Positions 22,158-33,629 of a stretch of DNA of 64,000 bases are shown here, piece after piece; position 1 is the first letter of the stretch; each line of letters starts with the position of its first letter. Both the position numbers and the translations under genes were made by a program. The DNA is taken from assembly GCA_020744225.1 (NCBI GenBank), contig JAGMWG010000017.1, forward strand, positions 992,001-1,056,000. Reading direction: 5' to 3'. The notes beneath the pieces are model-generated. The model ran no database searches, was not told the origin of the DNA, and worked only from the letters and a program-made list of their open reading frames with translations. This DNA is from Paraphoma chrysanthemicola (taxonomy: Eukaryota; Ascomycota; Dothideomycetes; Pleosporales; Phaeosphaeriaceae).

Positions 22158-22850
22158 GTAAAGATACAGCCAGCTTTAGCTGGGGAGTCGCGGACTTAAG
22201 CCAGGATAAATATGCGCGAGCGTGACTGCGGGGCAGGAAACTCAACACGGGAGCTAAAGACGGCAATGACTGCCATCCTCGTTAAGCTGTTTCCCCACAC
22301 CGAGAACATGGTACCATTTTCATAGTGCAGCGATCATACAGAGCAGTTGTGCATTTATATGCAATGCAAATGCAGCAAGAGTGTGGCGGACAAGGCAAGA
22401 AGCAATATCCAAAGCTGCTATTGGTGACATAAGCTGACTTCGGAGCCTATCACCATGATTTTGTATCTTGGCAACGGCGTCATATCTGGTGGGAGTCCGG
22501 TGGAGTACTGAGTTCCGGCATTCCCCTAACCCCAACATCTCTAAGTCTTGCGGGTTTGAAAAGATAGTTGGTGATTAGGAGAGAGCCTTGCCCGAAGATC
22601 GTCGCTATCCACAGTGGCCAGCACCACAAATTTCTGGATCCTTGCCGTTGCCTGCCGAGCCAAATTCCATGACTTACATGTCGTGGAGATTACATACTTG
22701 AGCCTTCTACCCCCGCCACCGGGATGTTTTCGATGCTCATCTTTCATTCCTCTGTCCTTCTTTGCTTGTAACGGCTTGTCGGCTTCATTATACAACCAGA
22801 GCAGCTGCAATTCACAAAGCCCGACTCTGCGAAACTCCTTCATCTTCCAG
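22158..22850. promoter_or_regulatory. Divergent promoter region between the Zn2Cys6 gene and the dehydrogenase gene
   Basis: About 690 bp between divergent genes. Two near matches to the CGG-N7-CGG element occur: TGGGGAGTCGCGG at 22181-22193 (24 bp before the regulator start) and, on the minus strand, AGGGGAATGCCGG at 22515-22527. Each has one altered half-site, so they are weak evidence. No gene recognised. Confidence 0.4.
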
Positions 22851-24075
22851 ATGACTGTCGATTTGAAAAGAAATGGTGCCAATGGCCATCCAAAACGTGT
22901 CCTACGAGTTGGCATCATTGGGTGCGGTGAGATCACTCAGGTCTCGCACATCCCGACCCTGGGCTTTTTGTACGACAAATTCGCCATCAGATACTTGTGC
23001 GACGTCTCCGAGGATGCTCTTTCGCACTGCGCTGCCAAGATATCTCCGCCCCCCAAAACTACAAAGAATGCCGAGGAGCTATGCGCTTCCGACGAAGTCG
23101 ACGTGGTCGTCATTGCCAATGCCGATCCATTCCATGTACCCCACGCTATTCTGTCGTTGAAGTACAACAAGCACTGCCTACTGGAAAAGCCCGCGGCTCT
23201 GAACTATCGCGATATTGATGCGCTTGTTACTGCTGAGGTCGCGTCGCAAGGACAAATCTTCGTCGGCTACATGAGAAGATATGCGCCTGCATTTCTTGAG
23301 GCGGTTCAGGAGGTTGGGGGTTTGGGCAAGATCCATTACGCACGCGTTCGAGATATCATCGGCCCCAATTCAGCCTTCGTAGACCAATCGGGCACTTTCC
23401 CGAAGAAGTTCAGCGACTTCGCACAATCAGATATCGATGAGCTGAAGAAGCGAGAGGCCGACATGGTACAGCAGGCTCTAACTGTCGACTTTGGTGTTAA
23501 AGTAACACCCGCATCTCAAATGATGCTTCGAATACTGGGCGGGTGAGTGGACGACTTCCTGCCCCTGTTTAGACAAACAGTCGCTAATCTGCCTACGCAG
23601 CCTGGGAAGCCACGACCTCTCTGCGATGCGAGAAATACTTGGAATGCCCAAAGCCTGCATCGGGGCAAGCCTTGGACCACCTCGATTCTGGTCCGCACTT
23701 CTCCAGTACGATAACTTCTCGGTCATCTACGAATCTGGGATCAACGAGATACCGCTCTTCGATGCTAGCATTGAGGTATTTTCTCTCAACAAGACAGTCA
23801 AAGTCAGCTATGATACTCCATATGTCAAGGGACTCCCCGTTACGCTCACCATCCGAGAGAAGATTGAAGGCCGGGGTGGGTCAAACACCTCCGGTTTCCA
23901 GGAAAGAGTCATCAGGCGCACATATGAGGACTCATACACTTTGGAGTTTGAAGCCTTCTACGAGACTGTCGTTGAAAATAAAACCCCTAAAACGACTGTA
24001 GCAGACGCTCGCAATGATTTGGATGTTTTTGCGATGATCATGAGAGCTGGGGAGCACAACTACCACGGTCACTAG
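22851..24075 (+). CDS. Gfo/Idh/MocA oxidoreductase
   Basis: 388 aa in two exons, 22851-23542 and 23601-24075, with a 58-nt intron (GTGAGT donor, CTAAT branch, CGCAG acceptor) splitting a glycine codon. The Rossmann fold is RVGIIGCGEITQVSHIPTL. The EKP signature is HCLLEKPAALNYRDID, and the substrate domain contains GLGSHDLSAMRE, where the histidine is at the usual catalytic position of this family. Length and motifs suit a cytosolic sugar or inositol type dehydrogenase; the exact substrate is unknown. It is divergent from the Zn2Cys6 gene. The start at 22851 was chosen because the open frame above it carries no plausible family sequence. Confidence 0.87.
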
Positions 24076-25400
24076 CTGAATGATCATGCATACGTTCGAA
24101 GTCGCATATATCTTAAGATGCGACTTCTTTGTATGATAGACGTGCAACACGCTTCCCTTACTCTTTTGGCGCCCAATTGTGCGTGTTCGGACGCATGATC
24201 TCTCCTCCTTGGTGTTGTTGCTTCTATACATAGTTGTGAATGTAATGTCGCATACATTCCTGGTCTTGCACTAACACAAGCATAATTCGGAGCTCCCAAT
24301 CGATGTCAGATCATCCGTGGCATTATCACAACCGTGAGTCTGATACTTAAAGATGCCATAACAGGCTACAATGTAGTTGTAGTGTTAGTACAGTCTTAGG
24401 AAAAGTAAGCAGCTCGCGTTCAATATTTGTTATACTTAGCAAGTCAAGAGCCTTACAGCTCTAGCATACTAATTGCGTATTTTGTGCATGTTCTAAAAGA
24501 ATATCGATTATTGAGAAGTAATTACAGATCTGCCCCTATACAAACACCGCTATCTGTAGCTAAGCCCTATTCTAGTAAGAATGTAGCTTGGGCTGCTCAG
24601 TGTATCTATTACACTCCCCAGGAGCTTCATTGTCTATTCTTTGTCACATAAACGACTTCATATCAACAAACGTATCAAGCGAGTAGGCTGATGTAGTTAG
24701 GTATTCACTCATGCTAGTGCCGCAGCACTGCCATTGTGTTGTAATCAGGATCAATTGTTGTCATCTGCGTAACACTGAGAACGCCTCAACTAACGAGATT
24801 GAAACAGTCTTGCCCTGATCTTTGCAACTGTTGATACGGATAGTAACGCCAGCGATGGAGCCATCATGGTGCATATGAGCTTGCTGCCGATATTCGGGGC
24901 GCAGAATCGAGTTGGCTCTATTGAGGTTCGGGGTGTTCCTGCAAGACTGTTGGGAGATGCTGCCGTCTCACAAAATGCGCTACTAGTGTACCAGGCGAGC
25001 TGAGAGTCGCCATTCGACTGAAAACGTCGAGTCAGTGTCCGGCATTTTCTCCGGTACTCCCCAGCGGACCGACAACTGGAGCTCGCTAGCTATTGGTCTG
25101 GCCAATGAAGCTAATCACGGTCGCCCCGAAACTCCCCGTCTTGGCCAGCGCACAGACCATTCAAGTCCCCAGACATTGCGTCTCGCCCCGGATTTTGTCC
25201 ATAGCCCAGGACTTCTCCACTTAGCTTGAGGAGAGTTATTAAAGCCTCAGCATCGACCGTGATGTTTGCATCGATCTGCATCGGTTCTTCCTGACTTTTC
25301 ACCTCTCTAGTTGTCCGAAGCATCCCGTCTCCTCTTTTTCAATTCCTCCTTGTTGTGCGATTTTCTTAGCTCCACTACAGAACAACCATAAATTGGCAAA
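24076..25400. other. Intergenic upstream of the transporter, AT-rich in its left half
   Basis: The part at about 24230-24700 is AT-rich with no gene. From about 24890 onward GC rises, and this part probably holds the transporter promoter, including the CGG-N7-CGG element listed separately. The last 100 bp is CT-rich leader. Confidence 0.45.
25126..25138 (-). promoter_or_regulatory. CGG-N7-CGG element upstream of the sugar transporter
   Basis: On the minus strand this reads CGGGGAGTTTCGG. It shares CGGGGA, the T at position 8 and the terminal CGG with the three repeats at 19.65-19.75 kb. It lies about 265 bp before the transporter ATG. A single copy could be chance; the link to the same regulator is inference. 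Confidence 0.4.
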
Positions 25401-27068
25401 ATGGTCATCGCCCACCTGAAAGCAGTCGGGGCAGAACTCGCGGCTGTCCTTCCCAAGGATGACCTACCATGGTACAAAAAACCCAATCTCCGACGCTTGA
25501 TCTATTCCAGCACCTCCATGTTCTTGCTTGCTTCGGCAAATGGCTACGATGGTTCAATGATGAACGGCTTACAGGCTCTACCACAATGGGAAAATTTCAT
25601 GGACACACCTACGGGCGCCTGGCTTGGATTCATCAACGCTGTGCAAAGCTTAGGCGCCTTCAGTGTCTATCCAGTAGCTGCGTACTGCGCGAACAAGTTT
25701 GGTCGCAAAAAGACAATGTATGTTGCGTACTTTTGGCTTGCTCTTGGGGTCGCCTTGCAAACAGCCGCACAAAACACTACAATGTTCATATTCGGCCGTC
25801 TTTTCATCGGCGGTGTCACATGCTTTTTTTCGAGCTCCGCACCGCTACTCATAACCGAGACTGCATACCCCACGCATCGTGGCGGTCTGACAGCACTCTA
25901 TGGTACGGGCTGGTATATTGGTAAGTCAAATCTCTAGCGATACTAGCATTCGGGTCTACGTACCAACATAACCAGGATCAACGATAGCAGCATGGGCCAC
26001 ATATGCTACGAGGAACTACGGAGGCAGCGGAAGTAACTGGGCTTGGCGCATCCCGTCTGTCCTTCAGCTTCTGATCCCCTTAGTCGCGCTTCCTGGTCTT
26101 CTTATGGCCCCTGAATCGCCTCGATGGCTCTCTGCTGTTGGTCGAACGGATGAGGCTCGCGCAATTCTGCGGGAATTTCATGCTGAGGGCGACGAAAATT
26201 CACCCCTTGTTGATTTTGAGATGGCTGAAATATCCGAGACACTTCGTCTGGAGAGAGAGAGGGAGACGTCTACCACTTGGCTGGATTTAGTGCGCACCAA
26301 AGGCAACCGACACAGATTCTTCATCTCCATCACACTGGGCATTGCTGCGCAATGGAATGGCGTTGGAATTGTGTCTTACTACCTTGCACCTGTGCTAAGG
26401 ACGGTAGGAATCACATCCGTAACTCAACAAACCCTCATATCTGGCTTCCTTCAAATCTGGAACCTAATCATCGCTGTAGCAGCGGCGCTGACAGTCGATC
26501 TTGTTGGGCGGCGCCGGTTATTCCTGGTCTCAAGCAGCGGTATGCTTGTCTGCTACATCATCATCTCGGGTCTTGCTGGATCCTTTGCCAACACTGCAGC
26601 CACATCGACAGGGATTGCGGTCATCCCTTTCCTGTTTGTCTACTACGGGTTTTACGACATCGCGTATACTCCTCTACTCTATGGCTACACCTGCGAGATC
26701 TGGCCGGTAAGGAACAGCCCTATATTCTAGCGAATTGGTGTTACTGCTCGTTTAGCTAATCCGCCATATAGTACGAACTGAGAGCACGCGGTGTAGCCAG
26801 TATGAACCTGGCCACCTCCATGGCAACCTTCTTCAACATCTTTGTCAACCCAATCGCCCTTGATGGTATTCAATGGAAATACTACCTCGTCTACGTGGCA
26901 CTTCTGTTCGTCATCACAACAACGATATACTTCTTCTATCCGGAAACTAGAGGCCACAGTCTGGAGGAAATGGCGCGCATCTTTGACGGCGACAAGGCTG
27001 CTGTCCCTAGTGAAGGTTCAGTTCTGGGTGACAAGAAGGACTCAACAACGGTAGTTGAGGATGTGTGA
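25401..27068 (+). CDS. MFS sugar transporter (hexose / disaccharide porter type)
   Basis: 515 aa plasma-membrane transporter of the sugar porter family, with about 12 membrane segments. Exons are 25401-25920, 25976-26706 and 26772-27068, with introns of 55 and 65 nt. Family signatures are present: ASANGYDGSMMNGLQAL in the first helix, NKFGRKKTMYVAYF in loop 2-3, APESPRWLSAVGR after helix 6, DLVGRRRLFLVSS in loop 8-9, and YPETRGHSLEEMARIF at the C-terminus. These place it with fungal lactose/hexose-type permeases. The context, with a GH1 beta-glucosidase that has no visible signal peptide 4 kb downstream and two regulators, suggests uptake of a beta-glycoside for intracellular cleavage. That is an inference; a plain hexose carrier would look similar. 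Confidence 0.92.
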
Positions 27069-28238
27069 TAGCACTCCCTCACGTATGTGTTAGAAAGAAG
27101 TGCTGGCTGGTAGTGCACGCCACTTCTTTTTACACTCAAAATAAAGTAGCTGTGTAGGTTAATTGATATTATCTTTCTTAGGTATAGCTTGCTCTTATGG
27201 CATGAATATTACAAAGGTCTCTTTAGCTTTATAGTCTCAGGTGACCCTTATTGTAACTATAATCATGAACAGTGCTAATGAAAACTGAAACTAATGTATC
27301 GTAATTAAACGGCAGAAACAATCTTGGACGATCTGAGCAAGAAATTAAGATTCACCCAAACACTGGTACTCATTCATCTCTGCCACCGAATCCTCCGCCT
27401 TCGTCTATCCTATCTCAGATTGGAGCAATCAGCCATTCATTCAGATCGTCCACTAATCTTGCCTAGCGCATTTCCTCTCACTCTCAATCATCAGCGGGAC
27501 CGACTTGCCAAACATACCAAGCTCGGGTGGTGTTCAGGATGACCGTCGCCATCAATCATTCGACAGGGTGATGCTACCTCCTCCGAAAAAAGGGGGTAAC
27601 ACCGCCCCAAGCGCGGGTAGGTCCACCTCAATGGACACAATGCAGCCATGAACAAATACGTATCAACAAGGTTACTGCGCGCACCACTGAGTCAAGCAAT
27701 ACTTCTAATGCGACCCCAAGCTGTCGGAACTGTCTAGAATACTACTCAGAGAGCCTTTGAAAGTAAAGGTCCATCCGCAATCCAGCAGCGACCCGCTGAC
27801 AAACAATAATCACTCATGGCTATTCCTTCTGGCCATGACCTTACCATCAGACACTTCACGTACAGCGTCACGAGCTTTACTGCTTCTTAGTATTTATATA
27901 CCGTTCTCATCAGTTGCCTTACGGCCAGGTGGTGGGCCGTTACCTGGGAAGAGGTATGTACGTGAGGTCACATCATCCCCCCCGCAAGACGTTCATGATG
28001 GCTAGTCCGTCCACACTAGACTCTACCCAACGCTCATACTTCATGATGGGTTTGGCGGCTCCCTCCTTGGCTTGTTTAGCTGATTGCTTTAGTCGTAGCA
28101 TGCTCTTCTCCTATCCGATCTGTAAGCATCAAACAAAGAATGTGATACCATAATTCAACCGAGAGAGGGCCTCCAATCTCACCTTCGCGTAATGGGTATG
28201 ATGATAAGGATCTTTTCTTGGTCTGCGTTGGAGTTACC
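27069..28238. other. AT-rich intergenic region
   Basis: Strongly AT-rich at about 27120-27310, then mixed composition. Open frames are short and overlapping. Given the transporter-like remnant just downstream, this may include degraded parts of the same lost gene, but I could not align them. Confidence 0.4.
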
Positions 28239-28385
28239 GGCGGATCTGTGAATCCTGTCGTACTGGAGCTTGCCGGCCGAAAGTCTCACATGTTCTACGT
28301 CATTATGCTCACTTTTGATTTTTTTTTTCTTGGTCTAACTCTTTGCCCGGAGATGAAGAATTGCAGTTTGGAAAGCGTTACCGGG
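28239..28385 (+). pseudogene. Remnant of an MFS sugar transporter C-terminus
   Basis: A short frame reads SVNPVVLELAGRKSHMFYVI, then a hydrophobic run, then CPEMKNCSLESV. It lines up with the last helix and tail of sugar porters, such as FVNPIALDGIQWKYYLVYV ... YPETRGHSLEEM in the intact gene 1.2 kb upstream. No other transporter parts or start could be found in the frame, so it appears to be a decayed copy. The match is short and rests on about ten aligned positions. Confidence 0.45.
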
Positions 28386-29138
28386 GTCTGCATTAGAGAT
28401 GATGTATTGGTTGAAGACCCGAGTAAAGTACTGTCTTACGTTCACCAGTATATCCTCACATGCTGTATTACAATCTCGATCAGCGGCTACAAGATCTCTA
28501 ATTGTAATTCCCCACAATATCACGCAATACTAGCTTCTACTCCGTATATTGTCTAGGTTCTCGAGGACGTGGAGTAGGCCAAGGAAGAGTCGAATTCGGG
28601 CTAAACAGAATCAGCGGTCTGAAATCTGAATTCCTTGGATAACTTGCGATTTCGCTCGCAACTGTGTGCTCAACCTCTGCTCGTGTTGCCCCTTAATATC
28701 GGAGTTTCGGATCGAAGATTTGCACTTTCCGTAATGCATGGCGATCATCATGCTTGTCTGAAATGCGGGATGGAGGAGAAGCGCAACCACAGTCGATCAC
28801 TGCCGCTTGTAGGCTGCTTAAGCTAACACCCTATTCCGATATACAATCTTCAGGGATTATATCCTCGCAGGACTAGCGCATGATTTACTACATGCATGCA
28901 ATTGCTTCCGTGGTCGGAAAATTAGGGCTTAAAGTCACACAAGACTAACCACAAACGATCTAGCTTGCCGAGTGGGGTAGCTTTTCCTTGGCGAAAGGCC
29001 CATCTCGCCATCCGATTTGCCTCTCGGATCTTTGAAGTATTCGTCCCCACCTCAATTTTCCGGCATCCCAACACTTCAAATTTCCGAAAGCTTCACGCAG
29101 CATTTCATCTGGTTATTGGCGATTTCAATTCGTGAGCA
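28386..29138. other. Intergenic, promoter of the second Zn2Cys6 gene
   Basis: About 750 bp with no recognisable gene. It presumably carries the promoter and leader of the regulator starting at 29139. Confidence 0.45.
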
Positions 29139-31137
29139 ATGGAAGACGAGCAGGCTGGAAACCCGGGTCTTTCGAGTGGTTCGCCACCCCGCTCTGGTTC
29201 ATCGTCTCGACGCCATGGCAGAGCGGGCGCACAGCGCATGACTCGGAGTTGTGATTCCTGTCGTCGGCGTAAAGTTCGGGTACCAAGACGCCCCCCCCCC
29301 CCCCCCCCCCTTTTTGACCATGTTCTCGCGATTTAGCTGACATACTTTGGATCAGTGCGACGCAAAAGAGCCATCTTGTGCTAATTGCAAGAGCATTGGA
29401 GTTGTTTGCCAAACACTGAGGCCGCAAGGCAAGCGTGGGAGAAAGGCGATCGGCAATACTGAATTGCATGCTAATGCACGCCCCATCGCAGAGTTCCAGA
29501 CTAACGATAAGACTTCGAGCCCCGTCACGCTCGACACCTCATCAAACAGGCAAACGGAATCGGCAGGAACACCTCGCTTCGATCCCTCATTCAGCGGGTC
29601 GCCACATTGCAGTCACGCCTCCCAACCTCAGAGGGCAAACATAGCGCGATCTCACCCTAGCGATAGGGCCAACTCTGGCGGTCTTTCTCCAGTACCGGCA
29701 GCTCAAAATCATGCAGATCAATATGTGGCATCACCCAGTCTATCAAATCAGTCCTTCTGGCACGCTCATCTTGATCCTGGGCTGGCAGACATCGCGGCAG
29801 ATCTCATCGCAGCAGGTGTGACGGAGGCGCCTACATCCTACATGGGCGCTTGCATTAACCTTTTCTTCGAAAACATCTACCCTACGTATCCTGTACTTTA
29901 TCGGCCGGCCATAGATTTAGCTCTCTCGGATCTAGAGGGCCAAGATAAAGTCTGGGACTGGAAATCGTTTACCCTCATCACGGCATCCTGTGCATTTACC
30001 TTGGCAGTGTTGCCCACCTCTGTCTCTAACGTCACAAGACGCGTCGCCGAGATCTTCTATCAGGCATCCAAGAATGGATTGGATAGCTACGCAGAGGAGG
30101 ACATTGAGAACCCGGACTACACGTCCATAGTAATTCGTATGTTTCACTCAGGTTGGATTCATGCGTCAGGGAAATCCCGGCCTTCTTGGTTCGTCCTGGG
30201 GGAGTGCATTCGCATCTGCCAGTTGATGCGCCTGCATGATGAGCGTTCTTACGAGAATATGCCGTACGTGGAAGCGCAGCTTTGCAGAAGGGCTTTTTGG
30301 ACGCTGTACACAGGGGATAAGTCAGCAGCTGTGCTTGGAGGCAATCCAATATGTCTCAAAAGTGATCTCTTCTCAGAGGGCATTACTGTCACTTACCCAG
30401 ATCATATGCCAGGACAAGATGAGATCGAGATCACTACTGCAAAAGGGGACAAGAAGCAGATGAGCATCATGGATGGATTCCATGCCAACCAGACGCTTTG
30501 GCGCTCTGCCGAACCGCTCCTCGTGGCGGGATTGGGTGATTCGCAAGCGAATCGAGACTTTAGCAGCTTGATAGAGGCCTACGTGGGTTTTCGAACCTGT
30601 CTGGATGATGTCCCCTCCGTCCTGCGCGTCTACAATTCGTTGGAAATGTCGGTGTCCGAGTTCACCTTCGCGGATCGGGCAAGCCATCTGAGAGTGCCTC
30701 GAACGATAGCGATACAACGGATAAATCTCCAAGTCTCGTTCTATTGCTTGAGAATGGTTATCCTGCGCAAGGTCCCTGGTCTTTTCCACAACCGCTTCCT
30801 AGATAGATCAGGAGACTTGAGGTTATTCGAAGGCGGAGAGAAATCGTCTTCAAGCAGCGGTTCCATCACGATCTCATACATGCTCGAGGCTCTACAAATT
30901 GCCGAGGATCTGCTTGCATTTATTCACATGTCTACTCTGGAGCTTATCCGTCTTAACGGCGAGGCCTGTGCAGAGAAGATACGTCTTGTTGGAGCTGCGA
31001 TCTTGGAGCTGATGGCGTACGATCCTTCTCGTCTTCTGATCGACAGAGCAAGCAAATACCTCGAACTGTACCCTCATATTCTAGCAATGTTGGACAGCAA
31101 GGCATCAGACGTTGCGGAATATGCCGTGATGTCCTGA
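29139..31137 (+). CDS. Zn2Cys6 fungal transcription factor
   Basis: Nuclear regulator of 640 aa in two exons, 29139-29279 and 29356-31137. The zinc cluster uses cysteines 38, 41, 48, 55, 58 and 65 with canonical spacing; the intron falls exactly between CDSCRRRKVR and CDAKEPSCANC. The intron (76 nt, GTACCA donor, CTGAC branch, TCAG acceptor) contains a run of 20 C residues. The middle domain (about residues 190-450) matches the fungal-specific regulatory domain: FFENIYPTYPVLYRP, WFVLGECIRICQLMRLHDE, CRRAFWTLYTGDKSAAVLGG. This layout is common in regulators of plant-polysaccharide and sugar use. It lies about 200 bp upstream of the GH1 gene on the same strand, so local control of that gene is plausible. 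Confidence 0.87.
29291..29310 (+). repeat. Poly-C tract of 20 bases inside an intron
   Basis: Twenty consecutive C residues followed by five T residues, between the donor and branch site of the intron that splits the zinc-cluster codons of the regulator gene. Length may vary between isolates or be a sequencing artefact. Confidence 0.85.
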
Positions 31138-31341
31138 GTCGGCTGTCTGTAGGAGCTGTCAGCCAATCACGCCAAGATCCGGAAAATAAGGTTGTTGGTC
31201 TTCTTGCAATTATCCGGCTCAAGCTCCGCGTTCTATAAATGCCCATCCTGGATGTCAGAGCATTCTTCCACTTGTCTTCTCTTCTCGAGTTAAATCTCTA
31301 TTCACTTTCTACCTGGCCCTATTTTGTCTTGCTGGCTCGTC

Positions 31342-32920
31342 ATGTTTCGTTCTGAAGAGGGGTTGTTATCCAAACATGCTGCTCCAGCCACGGATCAAGC
31401 ACCAATCTTAGACTTGCCACTTCCGCAAGATTTTGTTTGGGGAGCAGCCACAGCTGCATATCAAATCGAAGGAGGAGCTTCACAAGATGGCAAGGGACCC
31501 TCTATATGGGATGCGTTCTCGCACCTCAACCCCAGCCGTACCAGCAACGAAAACGGAGACGTTGCTTGCGACCATTACAACCGCGTCACCGAAGATATTG
31601 AAATCATGAAGTCATACGGTTTGAAGGCCTATCGATTTTCCATTTCTTGGTCTCGAATGATTCCCCTAGGTGGACGAGAGGATCCTATCAACGAGAAGGG
31701 CATCGATTTCTATAACCATCTTATCGACGGCCTCCTCACCGAAGGCATCCAGCCAGTGGCCACGCTGTATCATTGGGATTTACCTTTGGAGCTTCAGAAG
31801 CGCTACGGTGGCATGTTGAATACCGCTGAATTTCAGGCAGACTTCGTTAGTTATGCCCGCCTTTGCTTTTCCCGATTTGGCGACCGCGTCAAACAGTGGA
31901 CTACTTTCAACGAGCCGTACATCATCTCTGTCTACGGATTTCACAGCGGCATCCTAGCTCCTGGTCATAGCACCACAACGGGCAACGACTCAAGAACGGA
32001 GCCGTTCCGGGTTGGGCATAGCATTGTCTTGTCTCACGCTGCGACCGTCAAGGCGTATACGATGGAATACCAGCCCACTCAGGCCGGAAGCATTTCTATC
32101 GTCATGAATGGTGACTACTATGAGCCCTACGATACGAACAGCACGGCAGACAGAGCTGCAGCTCAACGCAGAATGGAGTTTTACATCGGCTGGTTTGGAG
32201 ACCCGATCTATCTTGGAGCTGACTATCCTGCCTGCATGCGCGACCAACTGGGGTCGCGTCTCCCAGAGTTTACGCCCAAGGAATTCAATCTCCTCCGCCA
32301 GACTGCACCCATGAATGGTTTCTACGGCATGAATCACTATACATCCCAATATGCGCGCGCTCGAACTACAGAACCCGCCGACGACGATTTAACTGGCAAT
32401 GTCGAAGAGCTTCCTGTCAGTGCTGATGGAGTTGAGATAGGGCCTCTCTCGGGGGTGTCTTGGCTACGTGTGACGGACGTACAATTTCGTAAACTACTCA
32501 ATTGGCTGTGGAACCGCTACAAGAGACCAATTTACATCACTGAAAATGGATGTCCCTGCCCTGGAGAGAACAAGATGACGGTTGCAGAAGCTGTGGAGGA
32601 CGACTTTCGTATTCGCTACATCGGATTGTACCTCAACGCTATCTCACGTGCCATATACGAAGATGGTGTAAAGGTCCTGGGTTACTATGCTTGGAGCTTG
32701 ATGGATAACTTTGGTGAGTTTGTCATCACTTCCACTGACTGTCTCTATCTTCCCGGGGATCATGGCTGACTTGTACTAAACAGAATGGTCTGCTGGATAT
32801 GGCATACGATTCGGGATTACACATGTAGATTTCCAAACATTGGTTCGGACGCCCAAGAAATCAGCATTCTATTTCAGGGACACGATGAGGCGACGTACAA
32901 CAATGATAGACAAAGTTTGA
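31342..32920 (+). CDS. GH1 beta-glucosidase, probably intracellular
   Basis: Retaining glycoside hydrolase of family 1, 502 aa. Exons are 31342-32713 and 32784-32920, joined by a 70-nt intron splitting the Glu codon of DNFEWSAGYGIRFG. The first strand motif is DFVWGAATAAYQIEGG. The acid/base glutamate is E191 in TTFNEPYI, the nucleophile is E401 in IYITENGC, and WSLMDNFEW is the usual C-terminal substrate loop. No signal peptide is visible, so it probably cleaves imported beta-glucosides (cellobiose or phenolic glucosides) in the cytosol. A TATAAA box lies at about 31235. The neighbouring regulator and transporter fit an inducible uptake-and-hydrolysis unit. Confidence 0.94.
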
Positions 32921-32954
32921 ACATTTGAGGGATGCAGTCAAGAATACTGTTAAC

Positions 32955-33063
<109 letters not shown>

Positions 33064-33235
33064 AGAGAGACTTCACAGCAGTGAAGCAGTTTTACTTAGT
33101 AGACCTAGTTTGTCAGCTGTATTTTTGGTCGCTAAAGTAAAATATAGTATAGTTATCCTGCTATTAATCGCTAAAGCTACATTCTTATTACTTTCTAGCC
33201 CTCGTTCTTCTTTTGTTCATCGACTAAGTCCTTCG

Positions 33236-33412
33236 TCCGCCATCGTTGTTTAGTTTCCAACCGAAGCTGTGAGTCGCGCGAAGGGGTAGAGTGCCTCAAG
33301 ACAAGGCTAACTTTGTTCGCGCGGACACTAGGCGATGCGCGCTGGCAGGAAGCTAGCGAGACTGCTAATCTCATGTTCGGAACCGACGCCAAAACGGCCG
33401 CGTGGAATGACT
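33236..33412 (+). repeat. Dispersed repeat, copy 1
   Basis: A sequence of about 177 bp resembling 44392-44543 in the same orientation. Shared blocks include GAGTCGCGCGA, GTGCCTCAAGA, GCGATGCGCGC and TAATCTCATGTTC. This copy has about 25 extra bases in its middle. Many differences are C/T or G/A changes. Type of element unknown; 33413-33629 downstream holds nothing recognised. Confidence 0.6.
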
Positions 33413-33629
33413 TCGGCGTGCTATCTACGATGTAAATTTCAAAACGGAGCTACAACATGTCAATTTATGTGCCTTTTAAATCATCTCTAGAATCGACGGT
33501 AACCTCTAATGTTGCCTTATTCACTCCTAATGAAGCTTGGCGCTTGGCGGGGTGCCATTACCCCGCGTGACCCACTAACTTTTCGCCCAACTTCCTCCTA
33601 CGCCGACCAACAATCTCTCGAGTCTCTAG

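Noticed and set aside
31138..31341. CGG-N8-CCG inverted half-sites in the GH1 promoter (near 31219-31233)
   Set aside because: Spacing and orientation differ from the CGG-N7-CGG repeats and there is one copy only, so it is not counted as the same operator.
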